A DNA stretch of 64,000 nt from Leptospira sp. (GTDB lineage Bacteria > Spirochaetota > Leptospiria > Leptospirales > Leptospiraceae): NCBI GenBank assembly GCA_016742255.1, contig JACVCB010000011.1, forward strand, positions 43,288 through 107,287, given 5' to 3'. Positions 9,460-18,972 of the stretch are shown here, one piece after another. Both the position numbers and the translations under genes were made by a program. The notes under the pieces were generated by a model, which saw only the letters and a list, made by a program, of their open reading frames with translations, was not told the origin of the DNA and did not search any database. How positions within the stretch are numbered: the first letter of the stretch is position 1; every line of letters starts with the position of its first letter.

Positions 9460-10191
9460 TTAATGGTATACTGCGTCTTCTCCCCTCAAATCAATAGAGA
9501 CTGCTTTGATGGATTCTGCTTCCATATAAGCAAGAGATGCATATAATTTACGAAATACGTTTAATTCTAATTTATCACCAATAAAAACTTTCATTGATTT
9601 AGGTGATTTTAAGTACATTGTATAATTACCGTCACGTTCAGCGACAAGTTCGGAAATTCGAGTGGAAAGAGCAGGGTAAAGAGATAGGGCATATCGCATT
9701 TCTTTGGTAATATCAAAAATCTGTCTGCCTTCTAGTTTTTGTTCACCTACAACGAATGTCCCACTAATGACAATTAAATGGGTATTTAAAACTTGGTCTT
9801 TGGATAAGATCTCCAAATTTTCATCCACTTCGTATAAAGAACTTCCTACATGTATGACAAATTCTGCGACTTTCTCCTCTATATGAACCAACAGAAATCC
9901 ATCTGGATCTCTTGTGATTCGAACTTTTTTGATCCGAGGATGACGGGAGAGTTTTGCTTCCCAATCCTTCCAATCACTTATATTGGGTGACTCTGCATCC
10001 GTTCCTAAGTAAACCAAAAGGTCCGTTGGAGTTAGGTACTTTTGACCTTCCCATTCCACACGAACAACTGGTTTGACTGGCCTACCCCATCGAAATACCA
10101 ATCCGAGAGCCAAAAGCCCTGAGAAAACAAGGAGGATCGGAATCACACGCCCAAATCGTTTTTCTTTGATTTCTTGGGGGGTGTCAACCAT
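9460..10191 (-). CDS. ftsQ: cell division protein FtsQ/DivIB
   Basis: FtsQ/DivIB is a bitopic membrane protein that organises the FtsB-FtsL part of the divisome. The 243-residue chain has a short basic cytoplasmic tail and one transmembrane segment near residues 15-34 ([20 protein letters not shown]). A POTRA-like domain spans about 40-112 ([50 protein letters not shown]). A C-terminal beta domain follows ([16 protein letters not shown]). The position immediately before ftsA supports the call, since sequence conservation in this family is low. The start ATG is at 10191. Confidence 0.9.
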   Translation of the reverse strand: MVDTPQEIKEKRFGRVIPILLVFSGLLALGLVFRWGRPVKPVVRVEWEGQKYLTPTDLLVYLGTDAESPNISDWKDWEAKLSRHPRIKKVRITRDPDGFLLVHIEEKVAEFVIHVGSSLYEVDENLEILSKDQVLNTHLIVISGTFVVGEQKLEGRQIFDITKEMRYALSLYPALSTRISELVAERDGNYTMYLKSPKSMKVFIGDKLELNVFRKLYASLAYMEAESIKAVSIDLRGEDAVYH

Positions 10192-10246
10192 ATATTGATT
10201 ATGTCACATAGTTAGATAGTTTGGAAAGCATTTATCAGCAGGGCAT

Positions 10247-10273
10247 AAAAAAAGGCCAGGCGAACCTGACCTT
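10247..10273 (-). terminator. rho-independent terminator
   Basis: Read on the minus strand this is a 9-bp stem AAGGTCAGG/CCTGGCCTT (one G-T wobble) with a TTCG loop and a run of seven T. It lies about 30 bases downstream of the small exported-protein gene that ends at 10304, and so separates it from ftsQ. Confidence 0.88.
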
Positions 10274-10303
10274 TCTCGCGAGACTCAATTGGAAATTGAG
10301 TGC

Positions 10304-10669
10304 TTAGTTGTGAGCTACCTGCATGGACTCTGCACGCATGTCCATAGAGACAGTTTGGTATTTTTTAGCTTCTTTTTCAAGAGCCTCAGCACGGCGAAGA
10401 AGTTCTTTCTTCTCGTTCATTTGGCTAAGAGCTTTACCACCTCGAGTTGATCCAGCTCTATCACGAAGAGCTTGAGCCAATTCTGTTTTTTCTTTCGCAA
10501 CATTCGCAAGGTATTCTGAAACTGCAGATTTTTGCGCTGGAGTTGTTGCTTGTTCAATCATAGCAGACTCCAAAAGCTCCAATCTTTCGTTTGTGTCTAA
10601 AGCATGTAGATTTGCTGTTGCAAGTCCCATTGCTAAGATCCCTGTTGCGATTATTTTTGTTGTTTTCAT
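10304..10669 (-). CDS. small exported coiled-coil protein, unknown function
   Basis: This 121-residue protein has a clear Sec signal peptide (KIIATGILAMGLATANLHA) with probable cleavage before LDTNE. The mature ~97 residues are strongly helical and charged. They include a heptad-like stretch KKELLRRAEALEKEAKKYQ and an AMIEQATTPAQKSAVSEYL helix, and contain no cysteine. A periplasmic helical-hairpin protein is plausible. I do not recognise the family. ATG 10669 has an AGAGGA Shine-Dalgarno five bases upstream. A strong terminator follows, so it is monocistronic. Two identical palindromes lie about 150-180 bases upstream and may control it. Confidence 0.75.
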   Translation of the reverse strand: MKTTKIIATGILAMGLATANLHALDTNERLELLESAMIEQATTPAQKSAVSEYLANVAKEKTELAQALRDRAGSTRGGKALSQMNEKKELLRRAEALEKEAKKYQTVSMDMRAESMQVAHN

Positions 10670-10815
10670 GTGATCCTCTCTAGATCGGGAACCTCTTTTT
10701 CCGATTCCCTTTTTCTTTATGACTATACGATTCCAAAAATAGGGATTAATTTCAATCGCAAAAACTTGAAAAAAACTTCGATTACACCCAAATCAGGGAA
10801 AAATCTTTCTTTTTG

Positions 10816-10850
10816 GATTAATATTAATCAAAACTAGATTAATATTAATC
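10816..10850. promoter_or_regulatory. tandem palindromic operator candidate
   Basis: The perfect 14-bp palindrome GATTAATATTAATC occurs twice, at 10816-10829 and 10837-10850. The two copies are exactly 21 bp apart centre to centre, or two turns of B-DNA, which suits a dimeric regulator binding the same face twice. A weaker AT-rich relative (TTAATATAAATTA) follows near 10884. The nearest gene reading away from the site is the small exported protein (start 10669). The cognate regulator is unknown. Confidence 0.6.
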
Positions 10851-10962
10851 ATTTTGAGTGATTTTGAACCTTTCGATGCCGTGTTAATATAAATTAGGTC
10901 CTTTCTTTGGATCTCGGTGAATCAAAAAAACACCGGCAGATGGTTGGAAAACCTGGGATCAC

Positions 10963-10990
10963 AAAAAAAAAAGACCTTCGTTTGAAGGCC
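10963..10990 (-). terminator. rho-independent terminator of caspase-like gene
   Basis: In the minus sense a 7-bp stem GGCCTTC/GAAGGTC (one wobble) with loop AAAC is followed by about ten T. It lies some 58 bases after the stop of the caspase-like gene at 11048. Confidence 0.82.
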
Positions 10991-11000
10991 TTCTCCCCAA

Positions 11001-11024
11001 GGAACTGGCAAAAAAGACAGTTCC
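11001..11024 (-). repeat. hairpin in 3' untranslated region
   Basis: The inverted repeat GGAACTG...CAGTTCC has a 7-bp perfect stem and a 10-base loop. It sits between the stop at 11048 and the terminator at 10963-10990. It has no T-run of its own on the outgoing side, so it may protect the 3' end of the transcript rather than terminate it. Confidence 0.5.
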
Positions 11025-11047
11025 TTTCTGTTCCGTATAGGTTTGGT

Positions 11048-12754
11048 TTAGTATTTGGTTTTGGTATAACTCAATTTTTTATTGAGGATGATCTCAACCG
11101 TTGTCACTTCCCCTGGTTTTACGACAATCTCAGAGTTTTCGAGTTTCATTTCTTCCATAAAACTAGCTCTGATTTCATATTTCCCTGGTTTTAGATTGGT
11201 AAACCAAAAGTATCCGTCCTTGTCTGTTGTGACCTTAAAGATTTGGTTCGTAGACACAACTGTTGGCATGTAGATTGGGTGTTTTTCAATCGGATTGTCC
11301 AACGTTTTGAAGAAAACTCTCCCTCGAATGGCACCAAACCCATCCATAGAACTCGTTGCATCCACAGTCACCGTTTGTTTCGGAATCACCGCAGTCGCTG
11401 TTTTGTAGATGGGGTAATTATCAGCACGGATTTCAATTTGGTGAACACCTGCTGGAAGGTTGTCTATCTTCACATTGTATATATCACCAGGGATGAGAGT
11501 TCCGTTTTTTGTGATCGAACCCCAAATCTTTGATTTCTCAGTTGTTACCTGTGCATTGTATTCTTGGTCATCGACTAACACTTTAATGGCACGCACTTTG
11601 CCTTCTGGAGTAGAAGATCTAAGTTTGCCTTGTTTGTTGAGTAGGTCATAAGGAGACTTCGTTGCTGCTCCGCCATATGACTTGTCTTTGATGATGGATG
11701 TCCGGATGAGAATGTTCCCAGTCGAGACAGAAGGAGGTGCTGGTGGTTCCACCTCTGTGATCGGTGGGATGACCACAGTAGTTTCGTTCGCAGGTGTTGG
11801 TTCTGGCTCCGGTGTGACAGGAGTTGTGGTTTGGTTGTTGTTAGGTGTGGTTGTTTCCACAGGAGTGATGGGAACATTCACCACAACATTCGGTGGTTTC
11901 GGTGGAGGGGTTTGTGGTTGTGGTGCCCCTGAAAGAAAAATCCCTGCAGCATTCCCAGAAACTTGTGGGGTTTGTTCGTGGTTAAATTGACGAGCCATCC
12001 TCACGGTTTCTTCTTTTGCGACAAAAAACGCTTCTAAGGCTGTGACCACACTGTCTTTGTTGAGATCTGCTTTTTCAAGAGCATTTCCAAAATTGTAAGT
12101 GAAGATACCATGGTTGATGGTTCCCCCTACTTCGATGGAAGTTTGGTCATCATCGGAAGAAGAAATGACGGCTTTGTCTTGGAAAAAATAATCTTCTGCA
12201 TTTTGGCGGACAACCCCGTCATTCCCTTGGGCAATGGGAATTTCTGCGGCACCACGAGTGTTTTTTCCTTTTTTGGCAATCCCTCCCGAATAACAACAAT
12301 CCATCACAAGGACTGTTTTTGGGGATTTGATATCGGTTAAAAATTCATTGAGTTCTTCATCGGAAATATGCGGTCGATCGTAACAAATTAAATAGTTACG
12401 CATTCCATTTTTGGCCTTCGCATCTTTCATGTACATCCCATGTCCAGAGAAATACAAAAATACAGAATCTTCTTTCCCAGCTACTTTTCCGATTTGGGTA
12501 ATTGCATTTTTGACATTATCCCGAGTTACCATGGAACCTAACAGGACTTTGATATCCTTGAAGTTACCTTTTTTTTGGATTTTCTCTTTTAAAAAATTCG
12601 CATCGGCTTCACAGAGATTCAACTCAGGGATTTTGGCAGTGTTCCCTTTGTAGTTCGTTCCTATGAACAACGCATAACGGTTCTGCGCTAGTATCGGGGA
12701 TCCGATGAGATAGGCAGATAGAATACAAACAAATATGTTTCGAAACGAAAACAT
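11048..12754 (-). CDS. exported caspase-fold (peptidase C14) protein
   Basis: This 568-residue protein starts with a signal peptide (MFSFRNIFVCILSAYLIG, likely cut after LAQ). A caspase-like p20 fold follows with the catalytic pair intact: H105 in YFSGHGMY and C154 in MDCCYSGG. About residues 265-345 form a Pro/Thr-rich linker. The C-terminal part resembles PEGA and carboxypeptidase-regulatory beta domains (GVHQIEIRADNYP, GYFWFTNLKPGKYEIRASF). This suggests an exported or periplasmic cysteine peptidase with substrate- or wall-binding domains. The frame reaches back to 12817, but ATG 12754 has a GAGGAAA Shine-Dalgarno and gives the signal peptide. No inhibitor or substrate gene is adjacent, and the physiological target is unknown. 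Confidence 0.85.
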   Translation of the reverse strand: MFSFRNIFVCILSAYLIGSPILAQNRYALFIGTNYKGNTAKIPELNLCEADANFLKEKIQKKGNFKDIKVLLGSMVTRDNVKNAITQIGKVAGKEDSVFLYFSGHGMYMKDAKAKNGMRNYLICYDRPHISDEELNEFLTDIKSPKTVLVMDCCYSGGIAKKGKNTRGAAEIPIAQGNDGVVRQNAEDYFFQDKAVISSSDDDQTSIEVGGTINHGIFTYNFGNALEKADLNKDSVVTALEAFFVAKEETVRMARQFNHEQTPQVSGNAAGIFLSGAPQPQTPPPKPPNVVVNVPITPVETTTPNNNQTTTPVTPEPEPTPANETTVVIPPITEVEPPAPPSVSTGNILIRTSIIKDKSYGGAATKSPYDLLNKQGKLRSSTPEGKVRAIKVLVDDQEYNAQVTTEKSKIWGSITKNGTLIPGDIYNVKIDNLPAGVHQIEIRADNYPIYKTATAVIPKQTVTVDATSSMDGFGAIRGRVFFKTLDNPIEKHPIYMPTVVSTNQIFKVTTDKDGYFWFTNLKPGKYEIRASFMEEMKLENSEIVVKPGEVTTVEIILNKKLSYTKTKY

Positions 12755-12825
12755 GATTGGGTTTCCTCTTATCCGAATGGAGTGCCTCATTCTCCAATAC
12801 TCGAAATCGGAAATCAATTGGATTT

Positions 12826-14091
12826 TTATTTAGAAGATAAAAAACGAAAGACCTGAGGAAGAACAAATTGGCGGAATTCTTCGTTTACCCGTTTTTCTCC
12901 CCGGCAATCGTAATGGATATTATCTACAAAACGCTCTGCGGGGTAGGAAGATTCGGGAAAGAAAAAGAGTTTTGTAGCCGGATGGTTTTGGAAAAAAATG
13001 ATTAACTTGGAAAGTAGAGCCTTCGATTCAGGAGATTCTTGGCGTTCTTTGATCCACGGCAAGTATACCATTCCAAATTGAATGCCTTTTTCTTCCGTGT
13101 AACGGATCAAATCTTCCAAGACAACAAAATCTGGATTGGGATTAAAATCATTGTTTGGATTCTTTAATTCCGCATCCAATTCCTTTCGAATCATTTCTTT
13201 GGAAAATAAAACTAACTCTGGTTTCAATCGATTGGAAATATTATATTTCCCAAAATGACGATTGATTTGGTCTTCGATGGTCAAATTGTCTTCGAGTTGG
13301 GAAGAGGATGGTTTGCATAAACCCGCTTCTATGTTTTCGCAGGATTCACAAAAGATGGATTTTTCTTTGTACTGTTTGTCTACTTTCCAATTGGACCCGC
13401 TAAGTGCATTTCGAATGGCACCATGGAATCGGTAGGATTCGTATAAAAGTGGTGTGGCTTTTGATAAAATAAACAGTCGTTCTACACCAGAATATTGTTC
13501 TGCTAATTCGGCAAATGTAAACTGGTGGAGGTATCTATGACCAAAAAACTCCCAAAGGATTTGGTTGGCATCTTCTTGTTTCCCACTATAACTAATCACA
13601 TTGGATTTTGTTTGTGGTCTAAAAAAGTTTTTTTCTATTCCTTCGTTCCATCTCCGTTTCATAAAGTTTGAGATGGATTCATTTTCCTTCACAACTTTTG
13701 CATCAGGGTCATACAGCGGAGGACCATAACCTGTGGAATATAACTTGGGAGAGGCGGCAAACAAAACCATTTTTGGTTTTTTGTTTCCCTTCTTTAAGTA
13801 TTTGTCCAAAAAGAATCGGTAATATTTCGGTCCCATCGCAGGCAAACTATGGTTGTAAACTGAATATTCTGTTTTATCGTCTTTTGCATATCCGGCAAGT
13901 GCCATGGATCTAGAATCACCTAACACGATGATATCGGCATCACCTTTGCCAGATTCGACAAAGTTTTTCTTTAGGTTTACAAAAAAGATCTCTGGTTGTT
14001 CTAAATAATGAATTCCCGTCACACGTACGGTGATTTCTAAAACCAAAAAGAATAAAAGAGTAAGACCTATGCCTAAAAATTTAGAACGCAA
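12826..14091 (-). CDS. DUF1574/SGNH-like protein partnered with MBOAT
   Basis: This 421-residue protein has one N-terminal transmembrane segment (residues 4-24). The extracytoplasmic domain has an SGNH/GDSL-like block I (IIVLGDSRSMALAG, S60) and a late block V with D390 and H393 (FVDNIHYDCRG). Cysteines in CESCENIEAGLC may form a local disulfide or metal site. Leptospira genomes carry many DUF1574 proteins of this type beside MBOAT genes. By analogy with AlgJ/AlgX and PatB they probably transfer acyl groups to a surface polysaccharide. Its start overlaps the end of the MBOAT gene by 11 bases, which indicates translational coupling. The acceptor glycan is unknown. Confidence 0.8.
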   Translation of the reverse strand: MRSKFLGIGLTLLFFLVLEITVRVTGIHYLEQPEIFFVNLKKNFVESGKGDADIIVLGDSRSMALAGYAKDDKTEYSVYNHSLPAMGPKYYRFFLDKYLKKGNKKPKMVLFAASPKLYSTGYGPPLYDPDAKVVKENESISNFMKRRWNEGIEKNFFRPQTKSNVISYSGKQEDANQILWEFFGHRYLHQFTFAELAEQYSGVERLFILSKATPLLYESYRFHGAIRNALSGSNWKVDKQYKEKSIFCESCENIEAGLCKPSSSQLEDNLTIEDQINRHFGKYNISNRLKPELVLFSKEMIRKELDAELKNPNNDFNPNPDFVVLEDLIRYTEEKGIQFGMVYLPWIKERQESPESKALLSKLIIFFQNHPATKLFFFPESSYPAERFVDNIHYDCRGEKRVNEEFRQFVLPQVFRFLSSK

Positions 14092-15637
14092 AGTAAATTA
14101 CCTCTTTTCCAAATACTCCCCTTGTGAGGATGAGAAATGCCATAAACGATAATACAAACGCTTGGATGAGTGGGTGTGTTAAAAAAATCCAATACCTTTC
14201 TTTTTTGAAATATGTGATACCATCTAAGATGAGGAGTGGAATGAAAATTTTGAAGTATTCTTCCCAAAGCCCAAACATGTTTTTCACATTATTATTTGGA
14301 GAAAGGTCCCAAGTCCATACACTTACGAATTTTTGAAGGTAAACAAACATCATATTGGCATCATACGATCGAAATGCGACTGCACTAAACGCAACAAGTG
14401 AGAATACCAACACACGGCTAAACGTACCCGTGAGGATTTGTGAAAGTTTAGAGGAAAAAGATATTGAAGATTCGTTTGTTTGATCTCCTAAATCTTCTTT
14501 CTTTTTGGAAAAGGCAACAAGGTAAATCATGGTATAAACACCTTGTAAACAACCCCAAGTGATGAATGTCCAATTGGCTCCATGCCAAAGCCCAGACAAA
14601 AAGAAGATGATACATAAATTTCGGTATTGGGCAAACTTTCCGTACTTACTACCACCGAGTGAAATATAAATATAATCACGAAACCACCGATTCAGTGTTA
14701 CATGCCAACGATTCCAAAACTCTGTAGGTGTTTTAGAAAATTCAGGAGTTTCGAAATTCACAGTGAGGGTCACACCGAGTAATCTTGAGATTCCGAGGGC
14801 AATAAAGGAATATCCAGCGAAGTCACAATAAATTTGGGTTAAAAACAAAAATCCACCAGCAAACACTTGTGAGCCGTCCATTGCTTGGATGATTTCTGGA
14901 TTTTGGGTATAAAACGATTTACCTGCAAAAAATACCTGATCCACATATGTAGCCAAATTATCTGCTACATACACTTTCATAAAGTAACCAAGTAAAATAT
15001 CGTACAAACCTTTTTGGACACCATCCATGGTAGGAAACTTAGGTGCTTTGAGTTGGGGCAGTAAGTCTTGTGCCCTTTCAATGGGACCTGCCACGAGTTG
15101 TGGGAAAAAATTCACAAAGAGTGCAAAATCAAAAAAATCACGTTCAGCTTTGATTTGTTGTCTATACACATCAATCGTATACGACATCGTTTGGAAGGTG
15201 TAAAAACTAATCCCCACGGGAAGCACAATGTTTTTGAGTAAGTATGTACTTGAGTCTGTGGCAACACTCCCACCAAGCCAAATGGCAATTTGGTTCCATG
15301 AATCAACAAGATTCACCGCAAAAAAATCATAGTACTTCATGGTAAAAAGAAGGCCCAGATTGGCAAAAATCGAAACTGCTAAGTAGATCCTCCGAACCAT
15401 TTGGTTTTGGGAGGATTCAATGGACCTTGCTGCTACATAATCTATGATGGTGCTGAGTAAAATGAGGGTGAGAAAAAACCATTCCCACCATCCGTAAAAA
15501 AAATATGAGGCAAAGAGTAACCAAAGGTTTTGTGCGCGGTATGCCCACTTCTGTTTTTTGGCAAACCAACCAAAACATAAAAAGACCGAATACACGATGA
15601 GAAAGAATAATAAAAAGACAAAAGTGTTAAAAAGCAT
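14081..15637 (-). CDS. MBOAT-family membrane O-acyltransferase (AlgI-like)
   Basis: This 518-residue polytopic membrane protein has the MBOAT signature. The invariant histidine H352 is in [16 protein letters not shown], and the upstream [18 protein letters not shown] motif carries H312. [19 protein letters not shown] and [13 protein letters not shown] are also typical of AlgI/DltB-like proteins, which pass acetyl groups across the inner membrane. About ten hydrophobic segments are visible. It is upstream of and overlaps the DUF1574/SGNH-like gene, forming a two-gene unit likely to modify a cell-surface sugar polymer. No polysaccharide biosynthesis genes lie nearby. Confidence 0.92.
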   Translation of the reverse strand: MLFNTFVFLLFFLIVYSVFLCFGWFAKKQKWAYRAQNLWLLFASYFFYGWWEWFFLTLILLSTIIDYVAARSIESSQNQMVRRIYLAVSIFANLGLLFTMKYYDFFAVNLVDSWNQIAIWLGGSVATDSSTYLLKNIVLPVGISFYTFQTMSYTIDVYRQQIKAERDFFDFALFVNFFPQLVAGPIERAQDLLPQLKAPKFPTMDGVQKGLYDILLGYFMKVYVADNLATYVDQVFFAGKSFYTQNPEIIQAMDGSQVFAGGFLFLTQIYCDFAGYSFIALGISRLLGVTLTVNFETPEFSKTPTEFWNRWHVTLNRWFRDYIYISLGGSKYGKFAQYRNLCIIFFLSGLWHGANWTFITWGCLQGVYTMIYLVAFSKKKEDLGDQTNESSISFSSKLSQILTGTFSRVLVFSLVAFSAVAFRSYDANMMFVYLQKFVSVWTWDLSPNNNVKNMFGLWEEYFKIFIPLLILDGITYFKKERYWIFLTHPLIQAFVLSFMAFLILTRGVFGKEVIYFAF

Positions 15638-15750
15638 CGGTCTTCGTTACAATTTCTAGGTTAGCTGTTTCTGTAAAATTCAAAAATGAGGCAAAAAGGG
15701 AGAATCTTATCGTTGACCCGTTCCTATTTCCCAAAAATCTAAGAGTTACT

Positions 15751-17604
15751 TTGGATCTATTTTCGGAACTCAAAACCAAATTCGGTTTTTCAGAATTTCG
15801 CCCAGGCCAAAGGGAAGCCATTCAATCGGTTTTAGACGGTCAGGACACACTTGCCATTTTACCAACTGGTGCTGGAAAGTCTCTCATTTACCAATTACCT
15901 GCCGCGATCCAAAAAGATAAACTAACGCTTGTTATATCCCCGCTCATCGCACTGATGAAAGACCAAATGGAAAGTTTACTTGCAAAAGGAATTCCAGCAG
16001 CCTTCTGTAATTCCACCCAAGACGAAGTGGAACAAATGACCATTCTTGCAAAAGCAGTCAGAGGGGAACTTCGTGTTTTACTCGTATCCCCCGAACGAGC
16101 ACTCTCTAATGGATTTTTACGAATTTTTCGTGAGATGAAATTATTTTCTTTGGTAGTGGATGAAGCACATTGTGTTTCCCAATGGGGACATGACTTTCGA
16201 CCCGAATACCGCCAAATTCATGTTTTACGAGAAAGGCATCCCAATCCTAATTTTCCCATTTTAGCCCTTACGGCGACTGCAACAGAAAAAGTACAAACAG
16301 ATGTCCAATCATCTCTTGGGATGCGTTCACCTAACGTTGTTTTATCTACCTTTTTTCGCCCCAATCTAAAATTCAGTGTGGAATACCCAAACCAAGAACG
16401 AGACAAAGCTGACCGACTGATGGAACTTCTGGAACCTTGGAAAGATGGAAGGAAATTCCCTGGTCGTGCCATTGTGTACTGTGCAACTCGTAAAAAAACA
16501 GACGAAGTGTATGATTTGTTAAAAGACTTCGGGTTCTCAGTTGGAAAGTACCATGCAGGTAGAACCGATGGGATCCGTGAACGAACACAAAATGCCTATT
16601 CTTCTGGTAAAGTTCCCATCTTAGTTGCTACAAATGCATTTGGGATGGGTATGGACCAACCTGACGTACGTTTGGTGATTCACTACCAAGTTCCTGCCTC
16701 ACTCGAAGCATATTACCAAGAAGCAGGTCGTGCTGGCCGCGACAACTTACCATCGGAATGTGTATTGTTTTACAAAGCAGGTGATGTAGCCACCCAAATC
16801 TTTATGTTGTCAAAGGAGACAAACTTCAAAGGCGGAGACACATTACTCAAATACATCAAAGAATATGCAAACAATGAAATTTGTAGGCAAGTCCAACTCT
16901 GTTCTTATTTTGGAGAAACAATTTCTCCTTGTGGAAAATGTGACATCTGTACGGAAACAGGTGTTAGCATCAATCGGAGTAAATTTTTAGAATCTGAAAA
17001 AGTCAAAATTCAGAAAAAAAATGAAAAAAGAGAACACCCACTCTCAGAATGGGAAGAAGAAACCATTCTAAATTTTTTGAAAGAACACCCAGCAGTTTTT
17101 GGAAAGAACATCATTGCGAAAACTTTAGTGGGGAAACGAACAAAAGATGTATTACGTTACAGAATGGAACGAAATCCTTTCCATGGAAAATTGGAAGGAA
17201 TTCCAGAAGAAGCAGTTGTTGCAAAACTAGAATCCTGGGTGGAAGAAAAAAAAGTTTTGGTTGCTGGTGCCAAATACCCAAAATTATACCTTCCAAATTT
17301 TTCCAAAACGAAAGTCAAACAATCATCATCTAACTCTGATGAGACGAATGGGAAACAAACAAAACTAAAAAAGGTTCCGACATTACATTCTCAAATCTTA
17401 AGAGAACTGATGAATTACCGTGATCGTAAAGCAAGGCAACTCAAATGGAAAAAGTTTATGGTCTTTCAAAATCCTGTACTCAAACGGATTGCGGAACGAA
17501 AACCAAAAAACCTTTCCGAACTGGAAGCCACAAAAGGTGTTGGGCCTGCCAAGGTAGAACGATTTGGAAATGACATCATCGAAATTTTATCCAAGTGGGA
17601 CTAA
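15751..17604 (+). CDS. recQ: ATP-dependent DNA helicase RecQ
   Basis: RecQ is a 3'-5' superfamily-2 helicase in recombination and fork repair. The 617-residue protein has motif 0 ([10 protein letters not shown]), Walker A (PTGAGKS, K43), a D137-EAH box with the aromatic-rich loop ([17 protein letters not shown]), motif [11 protein letters not shown] and motif [12 protein letters not shown] zinc subdomain has cysteines in [11 protein letters not shown] and SPCGKCDIC. After a winged-helix region and a basic linker, an HRDC-like domain closes the chain ([20 protein letters not shown] through [14 protein letters not shown]). The start is TTG 15751; no ATG precedes the conserved N-terminus. Confidence 0.96.
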   Translation: MDLFSELKTKFGFSEFRPGQREAIQSVLDGQDTLAILPTGAGKSLIYQLPAAIQKDKLTLVISPLIALMKDQMESLLAKGIPAAFCNSTQDEVEQMTILAKAVRGELRVLLVSPERALSNGFLRIFREMKLFSLVVDEAHCVSQWGHDFRPEYRQIHVLRERHPNPNFPILALTATATEKVQTDVQSSLGMRSPNVVLSTFFRPNLKFSVEYPNQERDKADRLMELLEPWKDGRKFPGRAIVYCATRKKTDEVYDLLKDFGFSVGKYHAGRTDGIRERTQNAYSSGKVPILVATNAFGMGMDQPDVRLVIHYQVPASLEAYYQEAGRAGRDNLPSECVLFYKAGDVATQIFMLSKETNFKGGDTLLKYIKEYANNEICRQVQLCSYFGETISPCGKCDICTETGVSINRSKFLESEKVKIQKKNEKREHPLSEWEEETILNFLKEHPAVFGKNIIAKTLVGKRTKDVLRYRMERNPFHGKLEGIPEEAVVAKLESWVEEKKVLVAGAKYPKLYLPNFSKTKVKQSSSNSDETNGKQTKLKKVPTLHSQILRELMNYRDRKARQLKWKKFMVFQNPVLKRIAERKPKNLSELEATKGVGPAKVERFGNDIIEILSKWD

Positions 17605-17727
17605 TCCAATCCATTTCTCATTTACAAATCAACAATTGTCGATTTGAGATATTCTTCCATGAAAGGGACTGTAAATTCCCTTGAAACTTTCCTTCCCTCT
17701 TAGAATCTGCTGAATCAAAGGGTCATT

Positions 17728-18972
17728 ATGGAAAAAATCGCAGGAAAAATCGTCACCCACGAAAGAGAATTTTTGGGTACGATCGAATTTGATGTCACAA
17801 CTGGACTCATCACGAATGTTAAAGAAGGTTTGGATCCGAACGCTCGCCAGTTTTCTGATGAATGTGTGATATTTCCTGGATTTGGTGACATTCACATTCA
17901 CGCAAGAGAAGATGTGAGTGGAAAACATACTTACAAGGAAGATTTTTTATCAGCAAGTGCTGCCGCCATTAATGGTGGAGTGATCCATGTGGCTGATATG
18001 CCAAACAATCCAGTTCCACCCATTGATGATGAAACTTATACCGCCAAACAAGCGCTCACTAAAAAAGCTCCAATCCATATTACATTGTATGCAGGCATAG
18101 GTCCTCATACAAAACCACTCACAAACAAAGTTCCTTATAAGGTGTTTATGGGTCCTTCCATAGGAGAACTTTTTTTCCATGACAATCCATCCCTTGAAGA
18201 AGTGATCAAACATTACCATGGACAGGATGTGAGTTTCCATTGTGAAGACCCAGAGATCCTCATCGCTAACCAAGACAAACCCACTCATGAAACAAGAAGG
18301 CCAAAAGAAGCAGAAACAATCGCAACTGATTTTGCTTTGTATTTGATCGAGAAATACAACCTAAAAGGAAAACTTTGCCATTATTCGACAAAAGACGGTC
18401 TTTCTAAGATCGTTGAAGCAAAAAAACGAGGAGTGAATGTTACCTGTGAAGTGACTCCAACTCATTTGATGTTCGATACGGAGATGTTAACAGAAACAAA
18501 TCACAAATGGTTCCAAATGAACCCTCCACTCCGAGGCCGCGAAGATAGAGAAGCGATGGTGAAAGGGATTCTTGATGGGCATATTGATTATTTAGCGACC
18601 GATCATGCACCTCACTCCATTGAAGAAAAACAAAAAGGAACAAGCGGAATTTCACAATTGGATACATATGGACTTTTTGTCACATATATGATATCGAAAT
18701 TAAACATTCCGATGACTTTAATAGCAAAAATCTGCTCCAAAAATCCTGGGGAGTTTGTGGCACCTTATTTACCAAAACATTTTGGAAAGGGTGTTGGTAT
18801 TATTAACGAAGGTTATGCGGCGAATTTTTCTATCTTAAATTTAAAAAAACCAGTTGAATTTAAAAAATCTATGATTAAAAGTAAGTCCGGATGGTCACCA
18901 TTTGAAGGATTCCAATTTCCTGGATCCATCGAAGCGGTATATTATTTAGGCAAAGAAATACATGCGAAATGA
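17728..18972 (+). CDS. pyrC: dihydroorotase-type amidohydrolase
   Basis: Dihydroorotase closes carbamoyl-aspartate to dihydroorotate in pyrimidine synthesis. The 414-residue protein has the binuclear metal motif DIHIHARED (H56, H58), SFHCEDPE, LCHYSTKDG and the catalytic TDHAPHS beginning at D292, all typical of class I dihydroorotases. The loop after the HxH motif reads REDVSGKHTYKEDF instead of the usual RDPG, so a related cyclic amidase is possible. ATG 17728 has AAAGGG six bases upstream. The 3' end overlaps the next gene, a cyclic-di-GMP protein, by 11 bases, an unexpected coupling. Confidence 0.85.
   Translation: MEKIAGKIVTHEREFLGTIEFDVTTGLITNVKEGLDPNARQFSDECVIFPGFGDIHIHAREDVSGKHTYKEDFLSASAAAINGGVIHVADMPNNPVPPIDDETYTAKQALTKKAPIHITLYAGIGPHTKPLTNKVPYKVFMGPSIGELFFHDNPSLEEVIKHYHGQDVSFHCEDPEILIANQDKPTHETRRPKEAETIATDFALYLIEKYNLKGKLCHYSTKDGLSKIVEAKKRGVNVTCEVTPTHLMFDTEMLTETNHKWFQMNPPLRGREDREAMVKGILDGHIDYLATDHAPHSIEEKQKGTSGISQLDTYGLFVTYMISKLNIPMTLIAKICSKNPGEFVAPYLPKHFGKGVGIINEGYAANFSILNLKKPVEFKKSMIKSKSGWSPFEGFQFPGSIEAVYYLGKEIHAK

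Larger units (their letters stand above)
10670..11047. other. intergenic region with operators and terminator
   Basis: This is the longest stretch without a gene in the window (378 bases). From right to left on the minus strand it holds a hairpin (11001-11024), the terminator of the caspase-like gene (10963-10990), two identical 14-bp palindromes (10816-10850) and an AT-rich leader to the small exported protein. The leader contains GGGAA/TTCCC inverted repeats near 10687-10710. I see no open frame that looks coding. Confidence 0.7.

Noticed and set aside
10907..11194. Plus-strand open frame across the terminator region
   Set aside because: It runs through two hairpins and into the 3' end of the caspase-like gene, and its product has no domain character.
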